Assembly (NCBI GenBank): GCA_046313915.1
Contig: JBKBXX010000143.1
Coordinates: 1-6,716 of the forward strand
Reading direction: 5' to 3'
DNA from: CAKKQX01 sp046313915
GTDB taxonomy: Bacteria; Pseudomonadota; Gammaproteobacteria; Burkholderiales; SG8-41
Length of the DNA: 6,716 bases
In this document: positions 5,653 to 6,716 of the stretch, one piece after another
How the letters are laid out: the number at the start of each line of letters is the position of its first letter
Position numbering within the stretch: the stretch's first letter is position 1
Position numbers and translations under genes: made by a program
The notes under the pieces: generated by a model
Database searches by the model: none
Seen by the model: the letters and a program-made list of their open reading frames with translations, nothing else
Told to the model about the DNA's origin: nothing

Positions 5653-6716
5653 GCGCGCGGCCGATCCCGCTGTCGCAAGGCTCCGACTGGGATTTCGAGC
5701 TGCTCGAGCGTTACGACCGGGCCATTGCCGCTGCGGCGGCAGAGCACGGACTTGACACCTATCCCAACCAGATCGAGGTCATCACTTCCGAGCAGATGCT
5801 CGACGCCTACGCCTCGGTCGGCCTGCCGATCGGCTACCCGCACTGGTCCTACGGCAAGGAATTCATCCGCAACGAGCAGGCGTACAAGAGGGGCGTGCAG
5901 AGCCTCGCCTATGAAATCGTGATCAACTCCAACCCCTGCATTTCCTACCTGATGGAGGAAAACACCATGGCGATGCAGGCGCTGGTGATCGCGCATGCCT
6001 GCTACGGACACAATTCCTTCTTCAAGGGCAACCACCTGTTCCGCCAATGGACCGCCGCGGACGCGATTCTCGACTACCTGATTTTTGCCCGCCGCTACGT
6101 GATGGAATGCGAGGAGCGCTACGGCGTGATCGCGGTGGAGGAGATTCTCGACTCCTGCCACGCGCTGTCGTCGCACGGCGTCGACCGTTACAAGCGCCCG
6201 GCGCCGCTGGCGCTGTGGCAGGAGACGGCACGGCTCGCCGAGCGCGAGGAACATCTGCGCCTGCAGTACAACGACCTGTGGCGCACCGTGCCGGCCAGGG
6301 CGGCGGCCGACAACGCGGCGGCGGACAGTCACTTTCCCCCCGAGCCGCAGGAAAACATCCTCTATTTCGTCGAAAAACATTCGCCACGGCTCGAACCCTG
6401 GCAGCGCGAACTGGTGCGCATCGTGCGCAAGCTCGCGCAGTATTTCTATCCCCAGGGACAGACCAGGGTGATGAACGAAGGCTGGGCGACCTTCTGGCAC
6501 TATACGCTGATCAACCGCCTGCACGAGCAGGGGCTGGTCAATGACGGATTCATGCTCGAGTTCCTGCAAAGCCATACCAATGTTGTCTTCCAGCAGCCAT
6601 ACGATGCGCCGCGCTATGGCGGCATCAACCCCTATGCGCTCGGCTTCGCCATGTTCCAGGACATGCGCCGCATCTGCGAGGCGCCGACCGCCGAAGACCG
6701 CAACTGGTTTCCGGAA
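5649..6716 (+). CDS. SpoVR / YcgB family protein (3' partial)
   Basis: The frame is open for 356 codons to the right edge; E. coli YcgB has 510 residues, so roughly 150 C-terminal residues are missing. The match to the YcgB/SpoVR family is strong throughout: SDWDFELLERY, LDTYPNQIEVITSEQMLDAYASVG, PHWSYGKEF, LAYEIVINSNPCISYLMEENT, QALVIAHACYGHNSFFKGN, LIFARRYVMECEERYG, DSCHALSSHGVDRYKRP, PQENILYFVEKH, MNEGWATFWHYTLINRLHEQG and GGINPYALGFAMFQDMRRI. His and acidic residues recur in conserved motifs (H116, H121, E277, H284) and could form a metal site; that is inference. SpoVR in B. subtilis is needed for proper spore cortex formation; in non-sporing proteobacteria the role is unclear and tied to stress by its neighbours. 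The GTG start is the only nearby choice and keeps the N-terminus family-like. It overlaps the DUF444 stop by 4 bp. Confidence 0.95.
   Translation, partial: MSARPIPLSQGSDWDFELLERYDRAIAAAAAEHGLDTYPNQIEVITSEQMLDAYASVGLPIGYPHWSYGKEFIRNEQAYKRGVQSLAYEIVINSNPCISYLMEENTMAMQALVIAHACYGHNSFFKGNHLFRQWTAADAILDYLIFARRYVMECEERYGVIAVEEILDSCHALSSHGVDRYKRPAPLALWQETARLAEREEHLRLQYNDLWRTVPARAAADNAAADSHFPPEPQENILYFVEKHSPRLEPWQRELVRIVRKLAQYFYPQGQTRVMNEGWATFWHYTLINRLHEQGLVNDGFMLEFLQSHTNVVFQQPYDAPRYGGINPYALGFAMFQDMRRICEAPTAEDRNWFPE

Noticed and set aside
5610..6575. 321-codon - strand frame opposite the spoVR-family gene
   Set aside because: Antisense shadow; the + strand frame matches SpoVR/YcgB throughout.

Overview
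This is a GC-rich window with tightly packed genes, all on the + strand. It reads as a proteobacterial chromosome segment. UbiA and UbiD point to ubiquinone synthesis, and both proteins resemble the E. coli versions closely along their length. High GC, strong G/C third-position bias and the ubiA-ubiD pairing suggest a betaproteobacterium, or less likely a gammaproteobacterium. That placement is an inference from recalled protein families, not a search result.

Layout. Bases 1-683 hold the C-terminal three quarters of ubiA (4-hydroxybenzoate polyprenyltransferase), cut by the left edge. Ten bases later comes a complete ubiD (694-2157), the prenyl-FMN-dependent decarboxylase that takes the UbiA product; the two form a short operon for consecutive steps of ubiquinone synthesis. 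A non-coding gap of about 305 bp (2158-2462) follows. Its first half can fold into a large imperfect stem-loop (2163-2280). Its second half holds a possible promoter, a well-placed Shine-Dalgarno with a start-stop codon pair and an 11-codon leader frame, and then the prkA ribosome binding site.

The second operon fills the rest: prkA (2463-4388, AAA+ protein of the PrkA kinase family), a yeaH/yhbH-type DUF444 gene with a VWA-like metal site (4399-5652), and a SpoVR/YcgB family gene (5649 to the right edge, cut). The genes are separated by 10 bp and then overlap by 4 bp (GTGA), so translational coupling is likely. This trio is conserved in many proteobacteria and is linked in E. coli and relatives to starvation and stationary-phase stress. 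Its biochemical function is poorly defined. An AAA+ protein beside a VWA-like protein recalls MoxR/VWA pairs such as RavA-ViaA, NorQ-NorD and CbbQ-CbbO, and suggests, as inference, that PrkA and the DUF444 protein act together, perhaps on SpoVR.

I see no mobile element, CRISPR array, rRNA or tRNA. The many long open frames opposite or out of phase with the five genes are shadows of high-GC coding sequence. I do not see a wholly new system. The least understood content is the prkA-yeaH-spoVR operon and its structured leader.
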